A stretch of 6,261 nucleotides of DNA from Planctomycetaceae bacterium. Its GTDB lineage: Bacteria > Planctomycetota > Planctomycetia > Planctomycetales > Planctomycetaceae. The notes beneath the pieces are model-generated. The model was not told the origin of the DNA. It did no database searches and saw nothing but the letters and a program-made list of their open reading frames with translations. Position numbers and translations under genes: made by a program. The DNA is taken from the NCBI GenBank assembly GCA_020426425.1, contig JAGQQB010000221.1, positions 1 through 6,261 of the forward strand. The letters run 5' to 3'. Shown piece after piece: positions 1 through 6,261 of the stretch (position 1 is its first letter; every line of letters begins with the position of its first letter).

Positions 1-560
1 TCTGCCCCGCGAGTGACGCCGTCTTCTCGTACGATCCTGCCAACGGTAAAGAAATCTGGCGGGTGAACTATCCCGATGGTTACTCGGTCACGCCCCGACC
101 GGTGTATGGGTCGGGTCTGGTGTATGTCTGCACCGGGTTCAACAAGCCGCATCTACTGGCGATCGATCCGACCGGTCAGGGGGATGTGACCGAATCGCAT
201 TTGAAGTGGGACGTCGACAAAGCCATCCCGCATTCGCCATCGATTCTGCACCTCGATGGATATGTGTACCTGGTGTCGGACAAAGGAATCGCTTCGTGCC
301 TGGATGCGAAGACAGGCGAAGAACAGTGGCAGGAGCGGCTCGGCGGCAACTTCTCCGCATCGCCGCTTGCTGCTGAAGGCCGCATCTACTTTCAGGATGA
401 GAATGGCAAGACGACCGTTGTTGCCGCGAGCCCGGAGTACAAGATGCTCGGCACGAGTGAATTGAATCCCGACGAACGAACGTTCGCATCGTATGCCGTT
501 GCGCCGGGCGTGCTGTTCCTGCGGAGTGAAGGTGGGCTGTATCGGATTGAACAGAAGTAG
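1..560 (+). CDS. PQQ-like beta-propeller repeat protein, C-terminal fragment
   Basis: This is the C-terminal part of a protein that starts before the window. The frame is open from base 3 (first residues CPASDAVFSYDPANGKEIW) and ends at a TAG at 558-560, leaving about 185 residues. A GTG at 63 is in frame but internal, because the blade motif DPANGKEIW lies upstream of it. Two copies of the quinoprotein-type blade motif, Asp-x-x-(T/N)-Gly-(K/E)-x-x-Trp, are visible: DPANGKEIW and DAKTGEEQWQ. Each sits near segments of the type 'SPLAAEGRIYF' (blade strands). The ending, 'VAPGVLFLRSEGGLYRIEQK', resembles the closing blade of planctomycete PQQ-like or BamB-like propellers. Such proteins are normally exported and act as binding scaffolds or, less often, as dehydrogenases. 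No quinone-binding or catalytic residue can be assigned from this fragment. The sulfatase follows about 60 bases downstream on the same strand. The fold is well supported; the function is not. Confidence 0.85.
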   Translation, partial: CPASDAVFSYDPANGKEIWRVNYPDGYSVTPRPVYGSGLVYVCTGFNKPHLLAIDPTGQGDVTESHLKWDVDKAIPHSPSILHLDGYVYLVSDKGIASCLDAKTGEEQWQERLGGNFSASPLAAEGRIYFQDENGKTTVVAASPEYKMLGTSELNPDERTFASYAVAPGVLFLRSEGGLYRIEQK

Positions 561-623
561 CGACCGGTTCGCGCGATCGCTCGATCCTGCCATCGTTTCC
601 ATTGTCCCCGAACGAGTTTGCTC

Positions 624-2069
624 ATGCTGACCACCAAGTCATTCGCGATGCTGTTGACAGTCGCCGCTCTATTGTGCGGTTCCTCTTCGTTCGTAACAGC
701 GGAGCAGCCAAACATTGTACTCGTCATGGCGGACGATCAGGGTTGGGGGGACATGGCGTACAACGGGCATCCTGTGCTCAAGACTCCGAATTTCGATGCG
801 GCTGCGGCGACCGGGTTGCGGTTCGATCGGTTCTACGCCGCAGCGCCTGTCTGCTCACCGACCCGGGCGAGCGTGATGACTGGCCGGCATCCGAATCGCA
901 TGGGAGTGTTCAAGTGGGGCTATCCCATTCGTCCGCAGGAGGTCACGATTGCCGAAGCCTTAAAGACCGCTGGATACACCGCCGGGCACTTCGGGAAATG
1001 GCATCTTGGATCGGTGCGGCCAGGGAGTCCGGTGCATCCTGGTGAGAACGGATTCGACGCGTGGCTCAGCGCACCGAACTTCTATGACAACGATCCCATT
1101 TTGAGTCGCGAAGGCAAGGCGGTGCAGTTCCAGGGCGAGAGTTCGATGATCGCCGTTGATGCGGCGCTCGACTGGATGCAGACGCAGGTGACGAAGAAGC
1201 AACCATTTCTGAGCGTCGTTTGGTTCGGTTCGCCACACAGTCCGCATGTTGCGGCGGAAGAGGATCGAGTGCTGTATGACGATCAGCCCAAGAATCGGCA
1301 GCACTTCTATGGAGAAGTCACGGGCATGGATCGCGCGTTCGGCAAGCTGCGTGATGCCCTGACGACCATGGGGATTCGTGACAACACGATTCTATGGTAT
1401 TGCAGTGACAACGGGGCGCTGCCGAAGGTTGGTTCGTCGGGAGGGCATCGTGGCAATAAGGGGGCGGTCTATGAAGGGGGATTGCTCGTGCCAGCGATCC
1501 TGGAATGGCCTGCGAAGATTCCACAGCCCCGTACGACCACTATCCGTTGCAACACCTGCGACATCTATCCGACGCTGCTGGAGATCGTCGGCGTCAACGT
1601 CGCGAGTCAGCCGGTGCTCGATGGCGTGAGCCTTGTGCCGCTGATCGGTGGAACGGACGCGCCACGATCCAAGGGAATGGGATTCTGGGATTACACGATT
1701 GGCGGCATCAGTACGCCGTCGGCGAAATGGATGGCCGATCTGCTCGCCGCGCAACAGGCAGGGGAGTCGATTGAACCGAATCTCGAAAGTCAGCGCGCCG
1801 CCGAGTTACCGAATCCTGCATACTCAACGACCAGTTTCCTGGGTCACTCGGCATGGACTTCGGGCGATTGGAAGCTGCACCGCATCGAGGACAAGAAGGG
1901 GCAGGTGCGATGGGAGCTGTACAATCTGCGGCAGGATCCGGTGGAGAAGAAGAATCTGATCGACACCAATGCGGCGCAGGTGGATCAGCTGCGACCGGAA
2001 CTGCTCTCGTGGCTGGCGTCAGTCGCCCAGAGTTTGAACGGAGCCGATTACGTGGCCGCTCGGCCGTAG
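624..2069 (+). CDS. Secreted sulfatase (arylsulfatase-like, Cys/formylglycine type)
   Basis: This protein of about 481 residues should hydrolyse a sulfate ester outside the cytoplasm. The signal peptide has Lys5, a hydrophobic core at residues 7-18 and a likely cleavage site after VTA (26/27). The mature protein opens with the sulfatase strand NIVLVMADDQGWGD; Asp37-Asp38 are expected calcium ligands. CSPTR begins at Cys77, which matches CxPxR, the site converted to formylglycine. GHFGKWHLG (Lys125, His127) is the second sulfatase signature. His205/His208 in SPHSPH, Asp262-Asn263 in SDNG and Lys279 in the GNKG stretch complete the usual active-site set. The C-terminal region carries the customary 'GDWKLHRI...WELYNLRQDP' segment. 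The length is normal for the S1 family. A TTG at 618 would add two residues; I prefer the ATG at 624, although neither has a clear ribosome binding site. Sulfated polysaccharides or glycosaminoglycan-type sugars are plausible substrates, but the sulfate position cannot be read from the sequence. No maturase gene is in view. Confidence 0.95.
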   Translation: MLTTKSFAMLLTVAALLCGSSSFVTAEQPNIVLVMADDQGWGDMAYNGHPVLKTPNFDAAAATGLRFDRFYAAAPVCSPTRASVMTGRHPNRMGVFKWGYPIRPQEVTIAEALKTAGYTAGHFGKWHLGSVRPGSPVHPGENGFDAWLSAPNFYDNDPILSREGKAVQFQGESSMIAVDAALDWMQTQVTKKQPFLSVVWFGSPHSPHVAAEEDRVLYDDQPKNRQHFYGEVTGMDRAFGKLRDALTTMGIRDNTILWYCSDNGALPKVGSSGGHRGNKGAVYEGGLLVPAILEWPAKIPQPRTTTIRCNTCDIYPTLLEIVGVNVASQPVLDGVSLVPLIGGTDAPRSKGMGFWDYTIGGISTPSAKWMADLLAAQQAGESIEPNLESQRAAELPNPAYSTTSFLGHSAWTSGDWKLHRIEDKKGQVRWELYNLRQDPVEKKNLIDTNAAQVDQLRPELLSWLASVAQSLNGADYVAARP

Positions 2070-2121
2070 ACGAACCGACTCCTTGCGACCATCCTCTTCC
2101 AAGTGACACAAACTTTGGGCA

Positions 2122-2685
2122 ATGGCCATGACTTCTGCTCCCCTGTTTTCGATCCTGTTTCTGATTGCTGGCTGCATCGTGATTCCGGTGCTGCTCACCG
2201 GCATCTCAACCGTCGCACTACGCATCGCCACGGGCGTGTTGCGGATGGATTCGATCACTCTGCCGCAGGCGTTTCGGGTTGCCTGGATCACGGTGCTGGT
2301 GAGTCTCGCGTTGCGGTTGCCGCAGATAGTAATGCGGGCAAATGCGGTGCTGGCAATGATGAACATGGGCTCGCGTGGAGGTCGATTCGGACAGCCCTAC
2401 GAAATGAGCACCTACGTGTTGAACGGAGTCGGCGCGGTGGACTTGCTGGTCACACTCTGCGTCATTCTATTCGCGATGCTGCTCCTACGGCGCGAGTTTC
2501 GCCCGGATGATCGGTATGATCGGTTTGATGATGACGCGGAGCAGCCTGCTCCGCCGGCCGTCAAGGTGTTGCCATACCCTGACGCCCTGTTGCTCGCGTC
2601 GGTGCATTATGCACTGACCATTCTGGGCATGATTTGCATCACCGTGCTGTTGACCGCAGTGTTCACGCTGTTGACCAGCGTATGA
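2122..2685 (+). CDS. Small four-helix membrane protein of unknown function
   Basis: I do not recognise a family for this 187-residue protein. It has four hydrophobic stretches long enough to cross the membrane: roughly residues 7-30, 52-72, 102-122 and 155-183. A Gly/Arg/Met-rich loop (about 73-95) lies between helices 2 and 3. A strongly acidic, then Pro-rich linker (RPDDRYDRFDDDAEQPAPP, 127-145) lies between helices 3 and 4. The basic residues LLRREFR directly after helix 3 suggest that this linker is cytoplasmic by the positive-inside rule, which would put both termini on the cytoplasmic side. An alternative ATG at 2128 would remove two residues, and neither start has a good Shine-Dalgarno sequence. 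The gene lies 52 bases after the sulfatase and about 100 before the M16-like gene, in the same direction. Coding use of the frame is supported by its length, its amino-acid pattern and the absence of a better frame. Confidence 0.75.
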   Translation: MAMTSAPLFSILFLIAGCIVIPVLLTGISTVALRIATGVLRMDSITLPQAFRVAWITVLVSLALRLPQIVMRANAVLAMMNMGSRGGRFGQPYEMSTYVLNGVGAVDLLVTLCVILFAMLLLRREFRPDDRYDRFDDDAEQPAPPAVKVLPYPDALLLASVHYALTILGMICITVLLTAVFTLLTSV

Positions 2686-2737
2686 GGCATTGCGTGATAG
2701 GTCGGCCAGCCATCTGCGGCAGATTGCGTCCTGCGAC

Positions 2738-2763
2738 CGGACCGTTACTATGCGCGTGGTCCG
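2738..2763. repeat. Inverted repeat upstream of the M16-like gene
   Basis: CGGACC (2738-2743) and GGTCCG (2758-2763) are perfect 6-base complements around a 14-base loop. They lie in the roughly 100-base gap between the membrane-protein gene and the M16-like gene. The loop holds TACTAT (2746-2751), which matches 4 of 6 bases of a -10 box, with TTGCGT 16 bases upstream matching only 3 of 6 of a -35 box. The arms could be an operator or a weak hairpin. There is no T-run, so a terminator is unlikely. A repeat this short can occur by chance. Confidence 0.25.
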
Positions 2764-2788
2764 ATGATATCTCAGGAAGTTGCTACTG

Positions 2789-4039
2789 ATGCCTCAAGCG
2801 ATCTCTCATTTCACGTTTGACAACGGCTTAACGCTGCTGGTCGAACCGATGCCGCATGTCCAGTCGGCTGCATTTGCCATCCTGACACCGGCCGGGACGA
2901 TCTATGAACCGCCGAATCGCAATGGGACCGCCGCGGCGCTGACCGATCTGATTATGCGTGGTGCGGGTGAACGGGATTCACAGGAGCTGATTGGAACACT
3001 CGATGCGCTCGGCGTGCAGGCGCATGAGCATACCGGCTGGAACTTCATTTCCTTCAGCGGAGCGACCATCGCCTCAAACCTGGTGCCGGCGCTGGAGCTG
3101 TATGGCGATGTGCTGCAGCGCCCACGCCTACCGGAACATCAGTTTCTCGCGGTGATGAGTGGCGTTGAACAGAATCTGCTCGCGATTGAAGATGAACCGC
3201 AGCGGCAGGTGTTTATTGAACTGCGCAAACGGCTGTATGAGTCGCCCTGGAATCGACCTTCAGATGGAACGCTCCAGGAAGTGGAAGTGATTTCCTACGG
3301 GGACATTCGGGAGCAGTTCGAGCGATCTGTGCGACCGAATGGCACGCTCATTGGGATTGCTGGGAATGTCGATCCGCTCGAAGTGCGGGATGCGGTCGAA
3401 AGGATTTTTGGCAGTTGGCCACGGGGTGCAGAGCCAGTGGTCCAGCCGTCGCCTTCACCTTGGAAGGATGAGTTCCTTGTGCATCCTTCGACACAAACGC
3501 ACATCGGTCTGGCGTATCCGGCGGTGCCGTATGGCGATGCTCAATACTTCGCCGCGTCCGCTGCGACGAGTGTGCTCAGCGGCGGTAGCAGTTCGCGACT
3601 GTTCACCGAGGTCCGCGAAAAGCGGGGGTTGTGCTACTCAGTCGATGCGAATCTCAGCAGCCTGAAGGACAAAGGTCACGTCCTCGCGTATGCCGGGACC
3701 ACGACCGACCGGGCACAGGAAACGCTCGACGTGATGCTGCAGGTGATTCGTGATCTCGGTGAGAACATCACTGACGAGGAACTGTCCCGTTGCAAAGCGC
3801 GCGACAAGAGTGCCCTGGTAATGCAGCAGGAGTCGACCCCCGCCCGGGCGAGTTCGATTGCCCGCGACTGGTTCTATCTGGGTCGAGTGCAGACATTGGA
3901 GGAGATTCGGGGGAAGATCGATGGCCTGCAGGTTCGCGATCTGCTCGACTACCTCGATGGCCATCCCCCAGAACCGATTACTGGCTTCTGCGTGGGTGAA
4001 CGGGCGTTGGACTTTCGGCATTCGCCACAGGCGAATTAA
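2789..4039 (+). CDS. M16-family peptidase homologue lacking the zinc motif (R/Y-type subunit)
   Basis: This 416-residue protein has the two-domain layout of a bacterial M16B (mitochondrial processing peptidase-like) chain: FDNGLTLLVEPMP at 10-22, a first domain to about residue 200, and a second domain containing SGGSSSRLFTEVREKRGLCY near 264-283. Active M16 enzymes carry HXXEH about 45-60 residues from the start. Here the aligned stretch after Gly46 reads AALTD (49-53), so both zinc-binding His residues and the catalytic Glu are replaced. The Arg276/Tyr283 pair, spaced seven apart as in substrate-holding M16 domains, is intact. It is therefore probably the non-catalytic half of a heterodimer whose HXXEH partner is encoded elsewhere. 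The ATG at 2789 is preferred over the TTG at 2780 because AGGAAG (2774-2779) lies nine bases before the ATG. No signal peptide is seen, so it is likely cytoplasmic unless the partner dictates otherwise. Confidence 0.9.
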   Translation: MPQAISHFTFDNGLTLLVEPMPHVQSAAFAILTPAGTIYEPPNRNGTAAALTDLIMRGAGERDSQELIGTLDALGVQAHEHTGWNFISFSGATIASNLVPALELYGDVLQRPRLPEHQFLAVMSGVEQNLLAIEDEPQRQVFIELRKRLYESPWNRPSDGTLQEVEVISYGDIREQFERSVRPNGTLIGIAGNVDPLEVRDAVERIFGSWPRGAEPVVQPSPSPWKDEFLVHPSTQTHIGLAYPAVPYGDAQYFAASAATSVLSGGSSSRLFTEVREKRGLCYSVDANLSSLKDKGHVLAYAGTTTDRAQETLDVMLQVIRDLGENITDEELSRCKARDKSALVMQQESTPARASSIARDWFYLGRVQTLEEIRGKIDGLQVRDLLDYLDGHPPEPITGFCVGERALDFRHSPQAN

Positions 4040-4356
4040 GCGGGCATGGGTTTGTCGCGGGCTGATTTATGTTGGCGCATCATTCTTCGTAGCTGGCATG
4101 GTTTTCCCCAGCACGTCCATTGGGACAGCCGGTCTCCGTTGCCGTCCCAACCGAACTGGAGGCGTCGAGGGCGAATGGCGAGCCATTTGAACCCGAAGAT
4201 TGCAAATTCGCAGACGTCTTGAAGATTGAGGCTCCATCGGGTCGAAATCCCGTGTAAGGTGAAAGGGGCGGGGGCTGCGAGACTTCTCGGGGGTGATGCG
4301 AAATCAGTTTTCTATCGTCTGCGAGAGTCCCTCCCCACAACGGTAGGGCCAGTGTG
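4040..4356. other. Non-coding gap between M16-like and acyltransferase genes
   Basis: This gap of just over 300 bases has no convincing reading frame of its own; the frames crossing it are extensions of overlaps with the flanking genes. It contains the 7-base inverted repeat listed separately, a short CGGG/CCCG hairpin (4238-4252) and G-rich runs near 4265-4295. No recognisable promoter, riboswitch or small-RNA gene was identified. The 3' end probably holds the leader of the downstream gene, with GTAGGG (4343-4348) as a weak ribosome binding site. Confidence 0.6.
4120..4150. repeat. Inverted repeat after the M16-like gene
   Basis: TTGGGAC (4120-4126) and GTCCCAA (4144-4150) are perfect 7-base complements with a 17-base loop, about 80 bases after the M16-like stop codon. 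The hairpin could slow or end transcription from the upstream genes. There is no T-run after either arm, so an ordinary intrinsic terminator is not supported. Confidence 0.35.
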
Positions 4357-5718
4357 ATGTCAAAGGTTCGGAATATCCCTGCGAATGGCCTGCAGCGTGT
4401 CATGCTGCTTTGGGAGAACGAACGGCCGGTCAACGCCACCCATGCATACACCTTTCCCGCGAACTTTCCAGTTTCGTACGAGGAGTTTCGCGAGGTCGCC
4501 GTCTACATTCTGAGCCAGGCTTGTCTGGCCCATGTCACGGCGACCGTCGACCGGCTGGAACTGCGTTATTCCGGTGCTACGGACGAAATCCCCATCGAAC
4601 GAATCCAGTATCACGGCAACATCGCAGAGGCATTCCAGGGCTTGGCGTGCGAGCAACTGCAAACCCCGTTCGCTAAAGAGGGCTGCCCACTGCGTTTCGT
4701 TTGGTTGGAACCTGAAGTGCCGGGCACGCAGGCCACCGGACTCTTGACTTGCTATCGGCATGCTGTGGCGGACGGCGCAACGGTGATGCAGGTGCTTCGT
4801 CAGATTCTGGCCAGGGCGGTGGGGCTGCCCGCTCAAACGCCATTGGAGCTGTTCGATGGAGATCTGACGCGGGAGTGCCGGAAGTTGGGGCTGACGGCCT
4901 GGAGTCGGTTCCGGTCGGCTGCCAGCGAGCTCTGGGAATTTGCCCGATGCCGTGCGTTTCCCCGCCCATTGCAGGGTCAGGGACGCCCCATCGCAATGAC
5001 GCACTCGCAGCAAATTAGCGTCGCCGCAGCATTGCTCACAGCCCGCTCACTCGGTGTCACGATCAACGACTTGGTTAGCTCGGCTTTGATGGAAGGTCTG
5101 ATGCAGTTGTTCCCCGGGCGCAGCTGGAACCCCATGGCCACGAGGATCGCCATACAGTGCTCGGTCGATCTGCATGTTCCACTAGGACTCTCGCCGCATG
5201 TCGTGGGCCAGCTGCTCGGTTCCTACCAGCTGCGCTGCAAACATTCCTCCGCTGCGAGCTTTGAGCAGCAAACGCTCTGGGTGGGCAAGGAATCACGGCG
5301 GATGAAACAGCACAGGACCGCCGTCCTCCAACCGCACGGCATGAACCTATCGTTTCGTTCAATTCAGTTGCTACCGCAACCGATGGGGCTGGATCTGCAA
5401 AAGTTCTGCATGCCGATCTGGGGTGGAGTCAGCAACATCGACGCGCGTGGTCTGTTCATGGATTTGCCTGCTAACTGTCAGCTCATGGATTGTCGACGAT
5501 TCACTGACGTCGGGGAGCTAATTCCCATTTATGTTGCCGTCACCTCCGTGAATGATCGAATCAGTCTTGCGACCACATTCCGTGAGGGAATCTTGAGCGA
5601 GCGCGAAGTCCACGCCCTGATGAACGGCATTTGCCGTCGCATGAACAGCCATTCAGATTCTCGGTTACAGCGGCAGCATGACCGCAAGGAAGTGATTTCA
5701 GTCACGGGCATTCGCTAA
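4357..5718 (+). CDS. Stand-alone HXXXDG acyltransferase / condensation-like protein
   Basis: This protein of about 453 residues belongs to the large CoA- or carrier-dependent acyltransferase superfamily (chloramphenicol acetyltransferase-like fold, including NRPS condensation domains, PapA/alcohol O-acyltransferases and WS/DGAT enzymes). The catalytic motif HAVADG is intact (His135, Asp139), preceded by 'TGLLTCYR' as in that family. LGVTINDLVSSALMEGL resembles the conserved mid-protein helix often written 'atvNDvll'. WGGVSNIDARGLF resembles the 'SNlG' strand of the C-terminal half. I do not see a DFGWG motif. The length fits a single complete domain pair with no fused carrier or adenylation domain. 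No signal peptide or membrane span is evident, so it is probably cytoplasmic. The start could be GTG 4354 or ATG 4357; the ATG sits eight bases after GTAGGG. It would be expected to move an acyl group to an alcohol or amine, but donor and acceptor are unknown. It ends about 90 bases before a convergent gene. Confidence 0.8.
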   Translation: MSKVRNIPANGLQRVMLLWENERPVNATHAYTFPANFPVSYEEFREVAVYILSQACLAHVTATVDRLELRYSGATDEIPIERIQYHGNIAEAFQGLACEQLQTPFAKEGCPLRFVWLEPEVPGTQATGLLTCYRHAVADGATVMQVLRQILARAVGLPAQTPLELFDGDLTRECRKLGLTAWSRFRSAASELWEFARCRAFPRPLQGQGRPIAMTHSQQISVAAALLTARSLGVTINDLVSSALMEGLMQLFPGRSWNPMATRIAIQCSVDLHVPLGLSPHVVGQLLGSYQLRCKHSSAASFEQQTLWVGKESRRMKQHRTAVLQPHGMNLSFRSIQLLPQPMGLDLQKFCMPIWGGVSNIDARGLFMDLPANCQLMDCRRFTDVGELIPIYVAVTSVNDRISLATTFREGILSEREVHALMNGICRRMNSHSDSRLQRQHDRKEVISVTGIR

Positions 5719-5751
5719 ACGTAAGAACGCAAATGTGACATGGACCAAAGG

Positions 5752-5783
5752 ATCAAGCCCACCTGAATGCAGATGGGCTTGAT
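5752..5783. terminator. Strong hairpin between convergent genes, likely two-way terminator
   Basis: ATCAAGCCCA (5752-5761) pairs perfectly with TGGGCTTGAT (5774-5783). Inside it, a C·A mismatch is followed by CTG/CAG pairing around an AATG loop, giving about 13 base pairs. It lies 33 bases after the plus-strand acyltransferase stop and 26 bases beyond the minus-strand YTV-type stop, which is where a shared terminator belongs. On the minus strand the hairpin is followed by CCTTTGG, a poor T-tract; the plus side has none. Termination may therefore depend on the stem or on other factors. Confidence 0.65.
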
Positions 5784-5809
5784 GGATTGACTAGGTTGTC
5801 GACCGGGAA

Positions 5810-6261
5810 CTATGCCGATGGTCCCATCGGTTGTGGATTCACGGCTGGTCCCGATTGCTCTGGGGCGGCATCAGGAATTGGGCGACCGACTTCGTGCTGA
5901 GGCACGTTGGTTCCGCATCCTCCGGTGCAGCCACCGCCGTAGATGCCGTAGGTCGCTCCGCAGGTGCCGCAGTTACTGACCGGCTGGCAGCAGTTCTGGA
6001 CAGGGACCATGCGGCAGACTTCGTAGGCGATCTGACGCGGAACACATCGGCTTACATACCGAGTGACCGTGTATGGCTCCTGACGGCTCACGGTGCGGGC
6101 GACGCGATGCGTCACGGTGTACGGCACCTGCTTGGAGACGCAGTAAGGAATCGTGCGGGATTTTGTTTCGGTGACGATCCGGCAGGTCTGGACTGGAATC
6201 TGCTGCGTGCGGACTTCGCTGACCATGCGACAGACCTGATACGGAATGTCGCGAGTCTTCG
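5810..6261 (-). CDS. YTV-type repeat protein of planctomycetes, N-terminus cut off
   Basis: This is the C-terminal part (about 149 residues visible) of a repeat protein whose start lies beyond the right edge. The frame is open up to base 6259 and reads KTRDIPYQVCRM into the in-frame ATG at 6226, so that ATG is internal. Residues encoded by about 5984-6261 form a ladder of eight-residue units such as IPYQVCRM, IPVQTCRI, VPYTVTHR, EPYTVTRY and IAYEVCRM, with Val or Ile at unit position 1 and usually Val at position 5. This alternating pattern suggests beta-strands. PYTVT is the hallmark of YTV-domain proteins found in planctomycetes and linked to their cell envelope. The tail is Cys/Gly-rich (adjacent Cys in NCCQ, then CGTC and CTGGC), then Pro-rich and charged. 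Many Cys residues suggest disulfide cross-linking. Full-length relatives are usually exported, but no signal peptide can be checked here. Confidence 0.85.
   Translation of the reverse strand, partial: KTRDIPYQVCRMVSEVRTQQIPVQTCRIVTETKSRTIPYCVSKQVPYTVTHRVARTVSRQEPYTVTRYVSRCVPRQIAYEVCRMVPVQNCCQPVSNCGTCGATYGIYGGGCTGGCGTNVPQHEVGRPIPDAAPEQSGPAVNPQPMGPSA
5984..6261 (-). repeat. Tandem 24-base (8-residue) coding repeats in the YTV-type gene
   Basis: Eleven consecutive eight-residue units can be read in this stretch, continuing past the right edge. They often pair as 16-residue repeats, a PY-type unit followed by a V(S/T/A)-type unit. The alternation slips once, where IPYCVSKQ is followed directly by VPYTVTHR, as if one eight-residue unit had been lost. 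At the DNA level the units are diverged but recognisable. Two copies of GACCATGCG or a close variant, at 6005 and 6221, are 216 bases apart, which is nine units of 24 bases. Confidence 0.75.

Noticed and set aside
573..580. GCGATCGC palindrome between the first two genes
   Set aside because: A single copy of a short palindrome is expected by chance and no second copy or neighbouring site supports a function.
669..683. Possible lipobox (ALLCG) in the sulfatase signal peptide
   Set aside because: The residue before Cys is Leu rather than Gly, Ala or Ser, and a normal signal peptidase I site (VTA, then E) follows.
4238..4252. CGGG-TCGAAAT-CCCG resembling a tRNA T-arm
   Set aside because: The loop is out of register with the TTCRANY consensus, the stem is only four pairs, and no acceptor, anticodon or D-arm can be found around it.
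4080..4451. Minus-strand open frame of 123 codons covering the 4040-4356 gap
   Set aside because: It overlaps the start of the acyltransferase, shows no recognisable domain or coding-like pattern, and has no plausible ribosome binding site; it is best explained as chance in GC-rich DNA.
4360..5013. Long minus-strand open frame of 217 codons inside the acyltransferase
   Set aside because: It lies antiparallel to a frame with clear family motifs, and its own translation is rich in Arg, Gln and Pro with no recognisable pattern.
5810..6226. Complete short gene starting at the ATG on 6226
   Set aside because: The frame stays open to the window edge and the repeat pattern continues upstream of that Met, so the visible gene is a fragment.

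Overview
The window looks like a piece of a planctomycete (phylum Planctomycetota) chromosome. The strongest clue is the protein at the right end, on the minus strand. It is a regular Val/Pro/Tyr/Cys-rich repeat protein with the 'PYTVT' signature of the planctomycete YTV-type wall proteins. A secreted Cys-type sulfatase and a quinoprotein-like beta-propeller fragment, both abundant in that phylum, agree with this, as do the moderately high GC content and the loosely packed genes with weak Shine-Dalgarno sites. The genus cannot be named from the sequence alone.

Layout, left to right. Positions 1-560 (+) hold the C-terminal part of a PQQ-like beta-propeller protein that begins outside the window. 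Positions 624-2069 (+) hold a complete secreted sulfatase with an intact formylglycine motif. Positions 2122-2685 (+) hold a small four-helix membrane protein of unknown function. Positions 2789-4039 (+) hold an M16-family peptidase homologue that has lost the zinc-binding HXXEH motif but keeps the Arg/Tyr pair of the partner-type subunit. Positions 4040-4356 have no gene and contain only modest inverted repeats. Positions 4357-5718 (+) hold a stand-alone HXXXDG acyltransferase or condensation-like protein. A strong hairpin at 5752-5783 separates it from the convergent YTV-type repeat protein, 5810-6261 (-), whose N-terminus lies beyond the right edge.

The first four genes run in one direction with gaps of roughly 50-100 bases and could be co-transcribed, but their predicted roles do not form an obvious pathway. 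The sulfatase would act on sulfated polysaccharides or other sulfate esters outside the cytoplasm, and the beta-propeller is probably also exported. The M16-like protein would need a catalytic partner that is not encoded here. The acyltransferase has no carrier-protein, ketosynthase or adenylation gene beside it, so it probably modifies a lipid or small molecule on its own. I see no mobile element, CRISPR array, rRNA or tRNA. No clearly new multi-gene system is visible. The points most worth a second look are the eight-residue repeat ladder of the YTV-type protein, the orphan inactive M16 subunit and the orphan acyltransferase.
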